A stretch of 37,697 nt of DNA. It comes from Actinacidiphila acididurans. GTDB taxonomy: Bacteria; Actinomycetota; Actinomycetes; Streptomycetales; Streptomycetaceae. Shown here one piece after another: positions 1 through 12,900 of this stretch; within the stretch, counting starts at the first letter, position 1; each line of letters opens with the position of its first letter. The position numbers and the translations under genes were made by a program. Location: assembly GCF_016918855.1 (NCBI RefSeq), contig NZ_JADKYB010000042.1, positions 1 through 37,697 of the forward strand, given 5' to 3'. The notes under the pieces are model-generated. The model saw nothing but the letters and a program-made list of their open reading frames with translations. It did no database searches and was not told the origin of the DNA.

Positions 1-1
1 C

Positions 2-925
2 GAGGTGAGTACGGGTGGTGATGTGGTGCCGGCCGAGGCGGTGTCGCGGGTGCTGGAAGCGGTGCCGGGGATTGTGGTCCGCAACACGTACGGACCTACC
101 GAGATGACGTTGTGCGCCACGCAGGTGGCGTTCACCGATCCGGCTGAGGTGGGTGGGGTGTTGCCGGTCGGCCGTCCGATGGACAACACCCGGGTGTATG
201 TGCTGGACGATCGGCTGCGGCAGGTCCCGGTGGGCGTGGCCGGCGAGTTGTATCTGGCGGGTGCGGGGATGGCCCGTGGCTACCTGAACCAGCCGTCGAT
301 CACGGGCGAACGTTTCGTGGCCGATCCTTTCGGTTCCGGCGGGCGCCTCTACCGCACGGGTGACCTGGCCCGCTGGACCGCCGACGGGCTGCTGGAGTTC
401 GCCGGTCGTGTCGATGATCAGGTGAAGGTGCGCGGCTACCGGGTCGAGCCGGGTGAGGTCGAGACGGCGCTGAGTGCGTATGTGACGCAGTCGGTGGTGG
501 TCGCCCGGGGTGATGCGCTGGTGGCTTATGTGGTGCCGGCCGATGTCGACACCGTGGTGGTTCGCGAGGCGTTGGCGGCCCGGTTGCCGGAGTACATGGT
601 GCCGTCGGTGTTCGTGGGTCTTGACGTGCTTCCGTTGACGGGTAACGGGAAGGTCGACCGTCGGGCGTTGCCGGATCCGGAGGTCACGGCCGGGCGTGGC
701 CGTGGTCCGGAGTCGGTGCGTGAGGAGATCTTGTGCGCTGTGTTCGCCGAGGTGCTCGGGCTGGATGCGGTCGGTGTCGACGACAGTTTCTTCGACCTGG
801 GCGGTCACTCGCTGCTCGCGGTGACGCTCGTGGAGCGGCTGCGGGTCCGGGGGGTCTCGGTCGATGTCCGTACGCTGTTCGCCGAGCCGACACCGGCCCG
901 GCTGGCCGTGGTGGCCGGCCGGGAT
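2..925 (+). other. Module 0 (partial): A0 C-terminal half and T0
   Basis: A0 is cut off upstream of its A5 motif. NTYGPTE lies at 83-103, the A8 region at about 403-455, and the A10 Asn-Gly-Lys at 644-652 with Lys 650-652. T0 spans about 713-925, with its phosphopantetheine Ser at 809-811. The visible specificity positions (299 Ser, 301 Gly, 322 Thr, 330 Leu, 331 Cys, 517 Lys) equal those of A1, A4 and A7. The substrate is therefore probably the same arylglycine (Dpg-like), although 235, 236, 239 and 278 are outside the window. T0 has the sequence type (LLAVTLVERLR, VDVRTLFAEPT) that in this locus always precedes a C/E domain. DNA over this stretch is near-identical to A4-T4 (from 12581 on). 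Confidence 0.9.
2..925 (+). repeat. A-T repeat, copy in A0-T0
   Basis: Near-identical to the A4-T4 stretch starting at 12581 (offset 12,579, then 12,585 after a two-codon difference near 475-490). The window thus starts inside a repeated sequence. Confidence 0.85.
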
Positions 926-3900
926 CCGGTCGAGGTCCCGCCCTGCCTGATTCCTGCGGGGGCCACCGAGATCACCGCCGAGATGGTGCCGCTGTCCGGC
1001 CTGACCACCGAGCAGCTCGCCGTGCTGGCGGCCGCGGTGCCGGGCGGCGCCGCCGAGATCGCCGACGTCTACCCCCTGGCCCCCCTGCAGGAGGGCATGC
1101 TCTTCCACCACCAGCTGGCGGCGGGCGACGAGGCGGACCTCTACCTCAACCGGCACGTCCTGCGGTTCCCGTCCCGGGCGGCCGTCGACGGATTCCTGAC
1201 CGCCTGGCAGCACGTCATCGACCGGCACGACATCCTCCGCACCCTGCTCGTCTCGGCCGACCTGCCGTACCCGGTGCAGGTGGTCCTCCGGCACGCCACC
1301 CTTCCGGTGACCGAGGTTCCAGCGGCCCCGCCCGGCACGCAGGCCCTCCCGTGGCTGCTGGCCCGCGCGTACCGGCCGATGGACCTGGGCCGGGCGCCGT
1401 TGATGGACGCTTTCACCTGCCCCGAGCCGGAGGAGGACGGCTGGCTGCTCGTCCTGCGCGGGCACCACATCCTGCAGGACCACACCACCACCGACGTCCT
1501 GATGGCCGAGGTGCGGGCGATGCTGGACGGCTGCGGCGATGACCTGCCCGCACCGGTGCCGTACCGGGAGTTCGTCGCTCAGGCGCTGCTCGGTATGCCG
1601 GCGGCCGAGCACGAGGAGTACTTCTCCCGGCTGCTCGGCGAGGTCACCGAACCCACCGCGGCGTACGGCGTCCTCGACGTGCGGGGTGACGGCAGTGATG
1701 TCGACGAGGCCCGCTCCTTGCTGCCTGGGCCGGTCGCGCGACGGCTGCGCGAGGCGGCCCATCGTGCCGGGGTCAGCCCGGCGACGCTCTTTCACGTGAT
1801 CTTCGCGCGGGTCCTCGCGGCGGTGTCCGGCCGTGAGGACGTGGCCTTCGGGACCGTGCTGTTCGGGCGGATGCGGGCGGGTGCCGGTGGTGATCGGGTG
1901 CCGGGTCTTTTCATCAATACCCTTCCTGTGTACGCGCGTACGGCGTCGATCGGCGTGCTCGATGCGGTCCGGGGGATGCGGGCGCAGTTGGCCGATCTGA
2001 TGGTGCATGAGCACGCCTCGTTGGCCTTGGCGCAGCGGGCGAGCGGGGTGACGCCACCGGCGCCTTTGTTCACGGCCATGTTCAACTACCGGCACAGCGA
2101 GCAGGCGGTCGCCGAACAGCCGGACACGCGGGTCGTCTGGGCCGAGGAGCGCACCAACTACCCGCTGACCGTGGCGGTGGACGACTTCGGCGACGGCTTC
2201 GGGTTCGCGGTCCAGGCCGTCGCGCCGATCGCGGCCGCCGCGGTCGGCGACCTGCTGCGGACCGCGACGGTGAACGTGCTGGACGCCCTGGACCGAGAGG
2301 AGGCCACCGAACTCGCCGACGTACCTGTTCTGAGTCGCGCTGAACTGGATGAGTTCGCTGGCTGGAATGACACGGTGGTTCCGGGTGTCTCTGCTTCGCT
2401 GGTGGATTTGTTTGCCGTGTCGGTTTCCCGGTGGCCGGGTGCGGTGGCGGTGGTCGACGGTGGTGTGGAGTTGACCTTTGCGGAGTTGGACGAGCGTTCT
2501 ACTCGGCTGGCCCGGGCTTTGGTGGGTCGGGGGGTGGGTCCGGAGGTCCGGGTCGGTGTGGTGATGCCCCGTTGCCTGGATTTGGTTGTGGTGTTGCTTG
2601 CGGTGGTCAAGGCGGGTGGTACGTATGTGCCGGTGAATCCGGAGGATCCGGCGTCGCGTCGTGAGGCGTTGCTGGCGGATGCCGGTGTGACGGTGGTGTT
2701 GTCCGGGGTGGACGGCGTGTCCGGTGTGGATGATGTGTCGTCGTCGGGTGTGGTGTTGCCGGTGGTGGATGCGGGTGTGGGTGCGTATGTGATGTTCACG
2801 TCGGGTTCGACGGGTGTGCCGAAGGGTGTGGTGGTGTCGCAGGCTGATGTGGTGGATCTGGTCTCGGACCGGTGCTGGGGGTTCGAGGGCCGCGCGCGGG
2901 TGTTGATGCGTGCTCCGCATTGGTTCGACGCGTCGGTGTACGAGGTGTGGGTGCCGCTGGTTTCGGGTGGCACGGTGGTGGTTGCGGGTCCGGAGCGTTT
3001 TGATGCTTCGGTGTTGCGCCGGTCGGTGGCCGAGCACGGGCTGACTCATGTGCACCTGACGGCTGGGCTGTTCCGGGTGGTGGCTCTGGAGGATCCGGGG
3101 GCGTTCGGGGGCCTTGCCGAGGTGAGTACGGGTGGTGATGTGGTGCCGGCCGAGGCGGTGTCGCGGGTGCTGGACGCCGTGCCGGGGATTGTGGTCCGCA
3201 ACACCTACGGACCTACCGAGATGACGTTGTGCGCCACTCAGGTGGCGTTCACCGACGTGTCGCAGGTGGGTGGGGTGTTGCCGGTCGGTCGTCCGATGGA
3301 CAACACCCGGGTGTATGTGCTGGACGATCGTCTGCGCCCGGTGCCGGTGGGAGTGGCCGGTGAGTTGTATCTGGCGGGTGCGGGGATGGCTCGTGGTTAT
3401 CTCGGCCGCTCGGGCCCGACCGGCGAGCGCTTCGTCGCCGATCCGTTCGGCGGTTCCGGCGGGCGTCTGTATCGCACGGGTGACCTGGCCCGGTGGACCG
3501 CCGACGGGCTGCTGGAGTTCGCCGGTCGTGTCGATGATCAGGTGAAGGTGCGCGGGTTCCGGGTCGAGCCGGGTGAGGTCGAGGCGGCGCTGACCGGGTT
3601 GCCGGAGGTCGCCCAGGCGGTGGTGACCGCGCGTGAGGACGGGCCGGGTGGTAAGCGGTTGGTGGCCTATGTGGTGCCTGCGGAGAGTGCCGATGGGGTC
3701 GATCAGGCCGCGTTGCGGGTGGCTCTCGCGCGGGTGCTGCCGGAGTTCATGCTGCCCTCGGTGTTCGTGGCCCTGGAGGCGCTGCCCCTGACCGGCAACG
3801 GCAAGGTCGACCGTCGGGCGTTGCCGGATCCGGAGGTCACGGCCGGGCGTGGCCGTGGGCCGGAGTCGGTGCGTGAGGAGATCCTGTGCGCCGCGTTCGC

Positions 3901-6900
3901 CGAGGTACTCGGGCTCGACACGGTCGGCGTCGACGACAGCTTCTTCGACCTGGGCGGTCACTCGCTGCTCGCGGTGACCCTGGTCGAGCGGCTGCGGGTC
4001 CGGGGCGTCTCGGTCGACGTGCGCACCCTGTTCGCCGAGCCCACCCCGGCCCGGCTGGCCGCGGTGGAAGGTGTTGCCACGGTCGAGGTCCCCCCGTGCC
4101 TGATCCCGGAGGATGCCACCGAGATCACCGCCGAGATGGTGCCGCTGTCCGGGCTCACCACCGGGCAACTGGCCACCGTCGCCGCGGCCATCTCCGGGGG
4201 AGCGGGCAACATCGCCGACGTCTACCCCCTCGCCCCCCTGCAGGAGGGCATGCTCTTCCACCACCGGCTCGACGGCGAGGACCCGTACCTGCTCGACATG
4301 GTGCTGCGCTTCGCGTCCCGGGACCTGGTCGACGAGTTCCTGAGCGCGTGGCAGCAGGTGATCGACCGGCACGACATCCTGCGCACCGGTATCGTCCACG
4401 ACGACCTGCCGTACCCGGTCCAGGTCGTGCACCGCCGGGCCGTGCTGCCGGTGACCGAGCTGGATCCGGCGGACCGGCCGGCGGGCGAGGATCCGCTGAC
4501 CTGGCTCCGGGCCCGCGCCGCGACGCCCATGGACCTGACCCGGGCGCCGCTGATGGACGCCCACCTTGCCCCCGAGCCGGGCACCGGGCGCTGGCTGCTG
4601 GTCTGGCGCAGCCATCACCTCGTGCAGGACCACACCACCACCGACGTGATCCTGGACGAGATCCAGGCGTACACCGAGGGCCGGTCGGCGGAGCTGCCAC
4701 CGCCGTTGCCGTACCGGGAGTTCGTCGCTCAGGCGCTGCTCGGTATGCCGGCGGCCGAGCACGAGGAGTACTTCGCCGGCCTGCTCGCTGAGGTCACCGA
4801 ACCGACGGCGCCCTACGGGGTCCTCGACGTGCGCGGCGACGGCACCGGGACGTCGCAGGTGCGGGTGCCGGTGCCGGACGACGTGACGGCGCTGATCCGG
4901 GAGCAGGCGCGCCGGCACGGTGTCACCCCGGCGACCGTGTTCCACGTGATCTGGTCGCGGGCGCTGGCGGTGATGGCGGCCCGCGAGGACGTCGCTTTCG
5001 GCACGATACTGTTCGGACGGATGCGGGCCGGCGCGGGCGGTGACCGGGTACCGGGCCTGTTCATCAACACCCTTCCTGTGTACGCCCGCACCGACGTCTC
5101 CGTGTCCGGTGCCCTGAGGGCCATGCGCGACCAGCTGGCCGACCTGATCGTGCACGAGCACGCGCCGCTCGCCCTGGCCCAGCGCGCGAGCGGCGTCCCC
5201 GCTCCGGCCCCCCTGTTCACCTCGATCTTCAACTACCGCCACACCGGTACGTCCGCCGGCGCGAGCGTCGCGGCCGAGGCCCAGGTCGAGCAGCTCAGCG
5301 GAGAGGAGCGCACCAATTATCCGCTGACCGTGTCGGTCAACGACACCGGCACCGGCTTCGAATTCGCCGTGCAGGCGGTCGCCCCCATCGACGCGCCGGC
5401 GGTGTCCGGTCTCCTCCAGGACGTCGCCCGCACCGTGATTACGGCGCTGGCCGGGTCCCCGTCGGTGATGCTGTACCGGGTGCCCGCCGCGAGTCCCGCC
5501 GAGCTGCGGCGATGGGCGCTGGACGGCAACGACACGGCGCGCGGGGTTCCGGCCACGACGGTTCCGGCCATGGTCGCCGAACAGGTCGCGGCCACCCCGG
5601 ACGCGGTCGCGGTGGACGACGGCGACGTCACGATGACCTACCGGGAGCTCGACGCGCGCTCGAACCGGCTGGCCCGGGCGCTGATCGGGCAAGGCGCCGG
5701 GCCCGAACGGCGGGTCGCCGTGCTGCTGGACCGCTCGGCCGGGCTGGTGACGGCGCTGCTGGCCGTGCTCAAGACCGGCGCCGCGTACGTGCCGCTCGAC
5801 CCGGCCTACCCGGACGCCCGGATCGCCTCCCTGTTGCGCGACGCCGGGGCCTGCGCCCTGGTGACGGGCGCCGGGACGGTGGCCGCGGCCGGTGATCTCC
5901 CGGTGATCCGGCTGGACGACGAGGACGGCCTTGCCGGGTACTCGGACGACGTCCTGACCGCGAGCCCGGGGCCGCTGCCGGGCAACGCGGCGTACGTCAT
6001 CTACACCTCGGGCTCGACCGGCCTGCCCAAGGGCGTCGTCGTGACCCACCGCTCCGCCTGCCACTACCTGGCCTGGGCCCGCAGTGCCTACCCGGGACTG
6101 GCCGGGACCGCCCTGGTGCACTCGTCGGTGGCGTTCGACCTCACCGTGACCGGCGTGCTCGGCCCGCTGGTGGCCGGTGGCCGCGTATGCCCGGCCGACC
6201 TCGACGCTCTCGCCGACGGGCCGCGCCGGCCGGCGCCGTCGTTCATGAAGGTCACGCCGAGCCACCTGCCGCTGCTCGACCTGCTGCCGTCGTGGGCCGC
6301 ACCCGGGCAGGACCTGGTCATCGGCGGCGAGGCGCTGCACGGTGCCCAGCTCGCCCGCTGGCGCGAACGGCACCCGGCCACGGCCGTGACCAACGAGTAC
6401 GGCCCCACCGAGGCGACCGTCGGCTGCGTCGCCTGGCGCATCGAACCCGGCGGCGATCCGGGCCCGGGAGCGGTCGGCATCGGCCACCCGATCTGGAACA
6501 CCCGCGCCTACGTGCTCGACGAGGCCCTGCACCCGGTCCCGCCCGGCGTCGAGGGCGAACTGTACGTGGCCGGGGCCGGCCTGGCCCGTGGCTACCTGAA
6601 CCACGCCGCGCTGACCGCCGAGCGCTTCGTCGCCGATCCGTTCACCCCGGGCGGCCGGCTCTACCGCACCGGCGACCTGGTGCGCCGGGACGCGGACGGC
6701 GGCCTGCGCTACCTGGGCCGTACCGACCAGCAGGTCAAAATTCGCGGCTTCCGGGTCGAGCCGGGTGAGGTCGAGGCGGCGATCGTGGCGAAACCCGGGG
6801 TGGTCCGGGCCGCAGTGGTCGTGCGTGAGGACGTGCCGGGCGACAAGCGTCTGGTCGCGTACGTTGTGGGTGACGCCGATCCGGCCGCGCTCGCCGCTGG

Positions 6901-9900
6901 GCTGGCCCACGAGTTGCCGGGACATCTTGTTCCTGCGGCCTTCGTGACCGTCGGTGAGCTGCCGCTGACGGTCAACGGCAAGCTGGACCGGCGGGCCCTG
7001 CCGGCGCCGGAGTACGCCACGAGTCCGGCCGGCCGCGCGCCGCGTACGCCGCGGGAGGAATTGCTCTGCGGTGTGTTCGCCGAGGTTCTGGGCGTTGCGA
7101 CGGTCGGTGTCGACGACAGTTTCTTCGACCTGGGCGGCCACTCCCTGCTCGCCACCCGGCTGGTGTCGCGGATCCGGACGGTCCTCGGCGTCGAGATCGG
7201 CCTGCGGCAGGTCTTCGCCACCCCGACAGTGGCCGGCATCGCGCGGCTGACCGGGGCCGCGGAGGCTGCCCGTCGGGCACCGGCGCCGGTCACCCGTCCT
7301 GTGGAGCTGCCGTTGTCGTTCGCCCAGCAGCGGCTGTGGTTCCTCAATCGGCTCGAGGGCCCGAGCGCCACCTACAACATCCCGCTGATCCTGCGGCTCT
7401 CCGGCGACCTGCGGGTGCCGGCCCTGCGCGCGGCCCTGAACGATCTCATCGGCCGCCACGAGAGCCTGCGGACCCGGTTCGCCGAGATCGACGGCCGGCC
7501 CTGCCAGTACGTGCTCGACCCCGGCGAGGCCGCAGTGGACCTGCGGGTCGTCGAGGTGCCGACGGGGGAGCTGCCCGGGAGCGTGACCGAGGCCGCCGGG
7601 TACCCCTTCGACCTGAGCACCGACCTTCCGCTGCGGGCCGTGCTGTTCCCGGCCGGCGAGCGGGAATGGGTGCTCGTCCTGACGGTGCACCACGTCGCGG
7701 CGGACGGCTGGTCGATGGGTCCGCTGTGGCGGGACCTGTCCGAGGCGTACGCGGCCCGGGCCGAGGGGCACGCACCCCGGTGGACCCCGCTGCCCGTGCA
7801 GTATGCCGACTTCACTCTCTGGCAGCGTGATCTGCTCGGTTCCGGTGACGACCCCGGCAGCGTGCTGAACGAGCAGGTCGGCTACTGGCGTGCGGTGCTG
7901 GACGGTGTGCCGGCCGAGCTCGATCTGCCGGTGGACCGGACCCGGCCGCCGGTTGCCGGTCATGAGGGTGACACTTTCGTCGTGGAGGTGCCCGCGGACC
8001 TGCATGCCCGGCTGCGCGAGGTCGCCCGTGCGCATCAGGTGACGGTGTTCATGGCTTTGCAGGCGGCTGTGGCGGTGATGCTGTGCCGCTCGGGAGCCGG
8101 AACGGACATCCCCCTGGGCACCGCGGTGGCCGGGCGCACCGACGAGGCACTCGACGACATGGTCGGGCTGTTCCTCAACACGCTGGTGCTGCGGGCCGAC
8201 CTGTCCGGCGACCCGTCGTTCGCGGCGCTGCTCGGCCGGGTCCGGGAGGCCGGGCTCGCGGCCTACGAACACCAGGACGTGCCGTTCGAGCGGCTTGTGG
8301 AGGAGCTGGCGCCCGAGCGGTCGCTGTCGCGGCACCCGCTGTTCCAGGTGATGCTGACGCTGCGCAACGCGGGCGCGGCCGGCCTCGGCGACCTGGACGG
8401 CGTGCGGGTCGAACCGATGCCAGGCGGCCGGGCGTACGCGACCTTCGACCTGGGCCTGGACTTCGCCGAGCGGTTCGATGCCGAGGGCGCCCCCGCCGGC
8501 CTGGAGGGTCTGGTCACCTACCCGGTTGAGCTGTTCGACCGGCCCACCGTGCGGGCCCTCGGCGCGCGGCTGGTCCGGGTGCTGGACGCCGTCACCGCGG
8601 ACCCGGGTGAGCCGATCGGCCGGCTCGCGGTGCTCGACCCGGCGGAGCGGCGGCAGGTGGTCCACGAGTGGAACGACACGGCGCGGCCGGTCCGGGACGT
8701 TTCCTTGCCGGAGCTGTTCGCCGGCTGGGTCGCCCGGACGCCGGACGCGGTGGCGGTCAGCTGGGACGGTGGTTCGCTGACCTACCGGCAGCTCGACGCC
8801 CGGTCCAACCGGCTGGCCCGGCGGCTGGCCGGGCACGGCGTCGGCCCCGAGGTCCGGGTCGGCGTGGTGTTCGACCGGTCGCCCGATCTGCTCGTGACCC
8901 TGCTCGCGGTGCTGAAGGCCGGCGGCGCGTACGTGCCGGTCGATGTACGCTCGCCGGCCGCCCGGCAGGCGGCCGTGCTGGCCGGAGCGGCCGTCGTGGT
9001 GGCCTCCCCGGCGTACGCGGACGGCTGCACCCGGACGGCCCCGGGCGCGGTGGTCGTCTCGGTCGACGGTGACGGGCCCGGCGACGGTGAACCCCTGCGG
9101 ACGACGCCGGATCCCCGGTCGCTGGCCTACGTCATGTTCACCTCCGGCTCGACCGGTGTGCCGAAGGGCGTCGGCGCCACCCACCGCGACGTGGCCCAGC
9201 TCGTGAGCGACGGGTGCTGGGACTTCGATGGCACCATGGCGGTGCTGATGCAGGCGCCGCATTCGTTCGACGGCTCGACGTACGAGATCTGGGTGCCGCT
9301 GACCCGCGGTGGCCGGGTGGTGATCGCTCCGCCCGGTGACCTGGACGCGGCGTCGCTGCGGCGGCTGGTGGCCGGTTCCGCGGTGAACCATGTGCACTTG
9401 ACGGCCGGGCTGTTCCGGGTTGTTGCGGAGGAGGACCCGGCGGCCTTCACCGGTGTTGCGCGTGTGCTGACCGGTGGTGACGTGGTGCCCGCGGTGGCGG
9501 TGCGGCGGGTCCTCGAGGCGGTGCCCGGCATCGACGTCCAGGTGTCGTACGGTCCCACCGAGATGACGTTGTGCGTCACCCAGATGTCGTTCACCGACCC
9601 GGCTGAGGTGGGTGCGGTGGTGCCGGTGGGGCGGCCGATGGACAACACCCGTGCCTACGTGCTGGACGCGGGGCTGCGGCCGGTGCCGGCGGGTGTGCCC
9701 GGGGAGCTGTACCTGGCCGGCGCCGGTCTGGCCCGCGGTTACCTCGGCCGACCGGGCCTGACCGCGGAGCGCTTCGTGGCCGACCCGTTCACCCCGGGCG
9801 GGCGCCTGTACCGCACCGGCGACATGGTCCGGTGGACCCGCGACGGTGTCCTGGAGTTCCGCGGGCGGGCCGACGAGCAGGTCAAGGTGCGGGGGTTCCG

Positions 9901-12900
9901 GATCGAGCCGGGGGAGATCGAGGCCGTGCTGGGCGCCGATCCGTCGGTCGCGCAGTCGGTCGTGGTGGCGCGGGGCGACGCGCTGGTGGCGTACGTGGTG
10001 CCGGCCGACACGGACGCCGACACGGACGCGCTGCGCGAGCTGCTGGCGAGCCGGCTGCCCGAGTACATGGTGCCGTCGGCGTTCGTGGCCGTCGACCGGC
10101 TGCCGCTGACCGGCAACGGCAAGGTCGACCGCCGCGCCCTGCCCGCTCCTTCGTACGCCGGCACCACGACCGGCCGTGGCCCGCGCACGGTTCGCGAGGA
10201 GATCATCTGCGCGGTCTTCGCCGAGGTGCTCGGGCTCGAGTCGGTCGGCGTGGAGGACAGCTTCTTCGACCTCGGCGGTCACTCGCTGCTCGCCGTCACC
10301 CTGGTCGAGCGGCTCCGCGCCCGCGGCGTGCCGATCCAGGTGCGGACCCTGTTCGCCGAGCCGACCCCGGCCCGGCTGGCCGAGGCGCCCGGCCCCGACC
10401 GGGTCGTCGTGCCGGCGTGCACGATCCCCGACGGCGCCACCGAGATCACCGCCGAGATGGTGCCCCTGTCCGGCCTCACCACCGGCCAGCTCGCCGTGCT
10501 CGCGGCGGCCGTACCGGGCGGCGCTCCCGAGATCGCCGACGTCTACCCGCTGGCCCCGCTGCAGGAGGGCCTGTTCTTCCACCGCCAGCTCGAGGCGCGC
10601 GGCGACCAGGACCTTTACCTGCTGCGGGAGATCCTGCGCTTCGACTCACGGGACGGCCTCAACGCGTTCCTGACCGCCTGGCAGAGCGTCGTCGACCGGC
10701 ACGACATCCTGCGGACCTCCCTGCACTGGCGGGACCTGCCGCAACCCGTCCAGGTCGTGCACCGCACGGCCACCATGCCGGTCACCGAGCTCGACGCCAC
10801 CGGCGCGCCGGAGGGTGACGGCCTGCTCGCCTGGCTGCTGGCCCACAGCGACGGCCCGCTGCCGCTGGAGCGCGCGCCGCTGATGGACGCGCACGTCGCG
10901 CCCGAGCCCGGCGCGGAGGGCTGGTTCCTGATCCTGCGCAGCCACCACATCGTCCTCGACCACACGACGATGCAGGTCGTCATGGCCGAGGCGCGGGCCT
11001 TCTCCGAGGGGCGCGAGGACACCCTGCTGCCGCCGCTGCCGTACCGGGAGTTCGTCGGCCAGACCCTGCTCGGCGTCGTCCGGGCCGAGCACGAGGAGTA
11101 CTTCTCCCGGCTGCTCGGCGAGGTCACCGAGCCCACCGCGGCGTACGGCGTCCTTGACGTGCGGGGTGACGGCAGTGATGTCGACGAGGCCCGCTCCTTG
11201 CTGCCCGAGCCGGTCGCGCGACGGCTGCGCGAGGCGGCCCGCCGTGCCGGGGTCAGCCCGGCGACGCTCTTCCACGTGATCTTCGCGCGGGTCCTCGCGT
11301 CCGTGTCCGGCCGTGAGGACGTGGCCTTCGGCACGGTGCTGTTCGGGCGGATGCGGGCGGGTGCCGGTGGTGACCGGGTGCCGGGTCTTTTCATCAACAC
11401 CCTTCCGGTGTACGCCCGCACCGCCGGCCTGTCCGTGCTCGACGCCGTCCACGCGATGCGGTCGGGGCTGGCCGATCTGATGGTGCACGAGCACGCCTCG
11501 TTGGCCTTGGCGCAGCGGGCGAGCGGGGTCACGGCACCGGCCCCGCTGTTCACGGCGGTCCTCAACTACCGGCACAGCGGCGCCGGTCCCGCTTCCCGTC
11601 AGGACAGCCAGGTGATCTGGGCCGAGGAACGCACCAACTACCCGCTGACCGTGGCGGTGGACGACTTCGGCGACGGCTTCGGGTTCGCGGTCCAGGCCGT
11701 CGCGCCGATCCCGGCCGCCGCGGTCGTCGACCTGCTGCGGACCGCGACGGTGAACGTGCTGGACGCCCTGGACCACGACCCGTCCCAGGAGCTGGCCGGG
11801 GTGCCGGTTCTGAGCTCCGCTGAACTGGACGAGTTCGCTCGCTGGAACGACACGGTGGTTCCGGCTCGTCCGGTTTCGCTGGTGGATTTGTTCGCGTCGT
11901 CGGTTTCGCGGTGGCCGGGTGCGGTGGCGGTGGTCGACGGTGGTGTGGAGTTGACCTTTGCGGAGTTGGACGAGCGTTCTACTCGGTTGGCTCGGAGTCT
12001 GGTGGGTCGGGGGGTGGGTCCGGAGGTTCGGGTCGGTGTGGTGATGCCGCGTTGCGTGGATTTGGTTGTGGTGTTGCTTGCGGTGGTCAAGGCGGGTGGT
12101 ACGTATGTGCCGGTGAATCCGGAGGATCCGGCGCTGCGTCGTGAGGCGTTGCTGGCGGATGCCGGTGTGACGGTGGTGTTGTCCGGTGTGGATGATGTGT
12201 CGTCGTCGGGTGTGGTGTTGCCGGTGGTGGATGCGGGGGTGGGTGCGTATGTGATGTTCACGTCGGGTTCGACGGGTGTGCCGAAGGGTGTGGTGGTGTC
12301 GCAGGCTGATGTGGTGGCTTTGGTCTCGGACCGGTGCTGGGGGTTCGAGGGCCGCCCGCGGGTGCTGATGCGTGCTCCGCATTGGTTTGACGCTTCGGTG
12401 TATGAGGTGTGGGTGCCGTTGGTTTCGGGTGGCACGGTGGTGGTTGCGGGTCCGGAGCGTTTTGATGCTTCGCTGTTGCGCCGGGCGGTGGCCGAGCACG
12501 GGCTGACGCATGTGCACCTGACGGCTGGGCTGTTCCGGGTGATTGCTCTGGAGGATCCGGGGGCGTTCGGGGGCCTTGTCGAGGTGAGTACGGGTGGTGA
12601 TGTGGTGCCGGCCGAGGCGGTGTCGCGGGTGCTGGAAGCGGTGCCGGGGATTGTGGTCCGCAACACGTACGGGCCGACGGAGATGACGTTGTGCGCGACG
12701 CAGGCGGCGTTCACCGACGTGTCGCAGGTGGGTGGGGTGTTGCCGATCGGTCGTCCGATGGACAACACCCGGGTGTACGTGCTGGACGATCGTCTGCGCC
12801 CGGTGCCGGTGGGCGTGCAGGGCGAGTTGTATCTGGCCGGTGCGGGGATGGCCCGTGGCTACCTGAACCAGCCGTCGATCACGGGTGGGCGTTTCGTGGC

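Larger units (their letters stand above)
935..4075 (+). other. Module 1: C/E-A(Dpg-like)-T
   Basis: The C/E1 domain spans about 935-2320. It opens with IADVYPLAPLQEG and has the best extended His motif of all copies, HHQLAAGD (1106-1129), followed by the catalytic motif HHILQDH (1463-1483). It should epimerise the residue on T0 and condense it as the D-form. A1 spans about 2399-3830, with A3 at 2786-2827, FDASVYE at 2924, NTYGPTE at 3200 and the A10 Lys at 3803-3805. The code is DAYHSGTLCK. From memory it is closest to Dpg codes (of the form DPYHGGTLCK) and less close to Hpg (DIFHLGLLCK). T1 spans about 3872-4075, Ser at 3962-3964. Much of this module is duplicated in modules 4 and 7. Confidence 0.88.

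Noticed and set aside
5..7. GTG as the start codon of gene 1
   Set aside because: It codes for Val within the conserved A-domain segment also present at 3122, 12584 and 22102. The frame is open to the left edge and no Shine-Dalgarno precedes it.
935..2320. Reading the divergent C-type domains as stand-alone epimerisation (E) domains
   Set aside because: They sit between T and the next A domain with no additional C domain, so each must perform condensation. Stand-alone E domains would be followed by a separate C domain.
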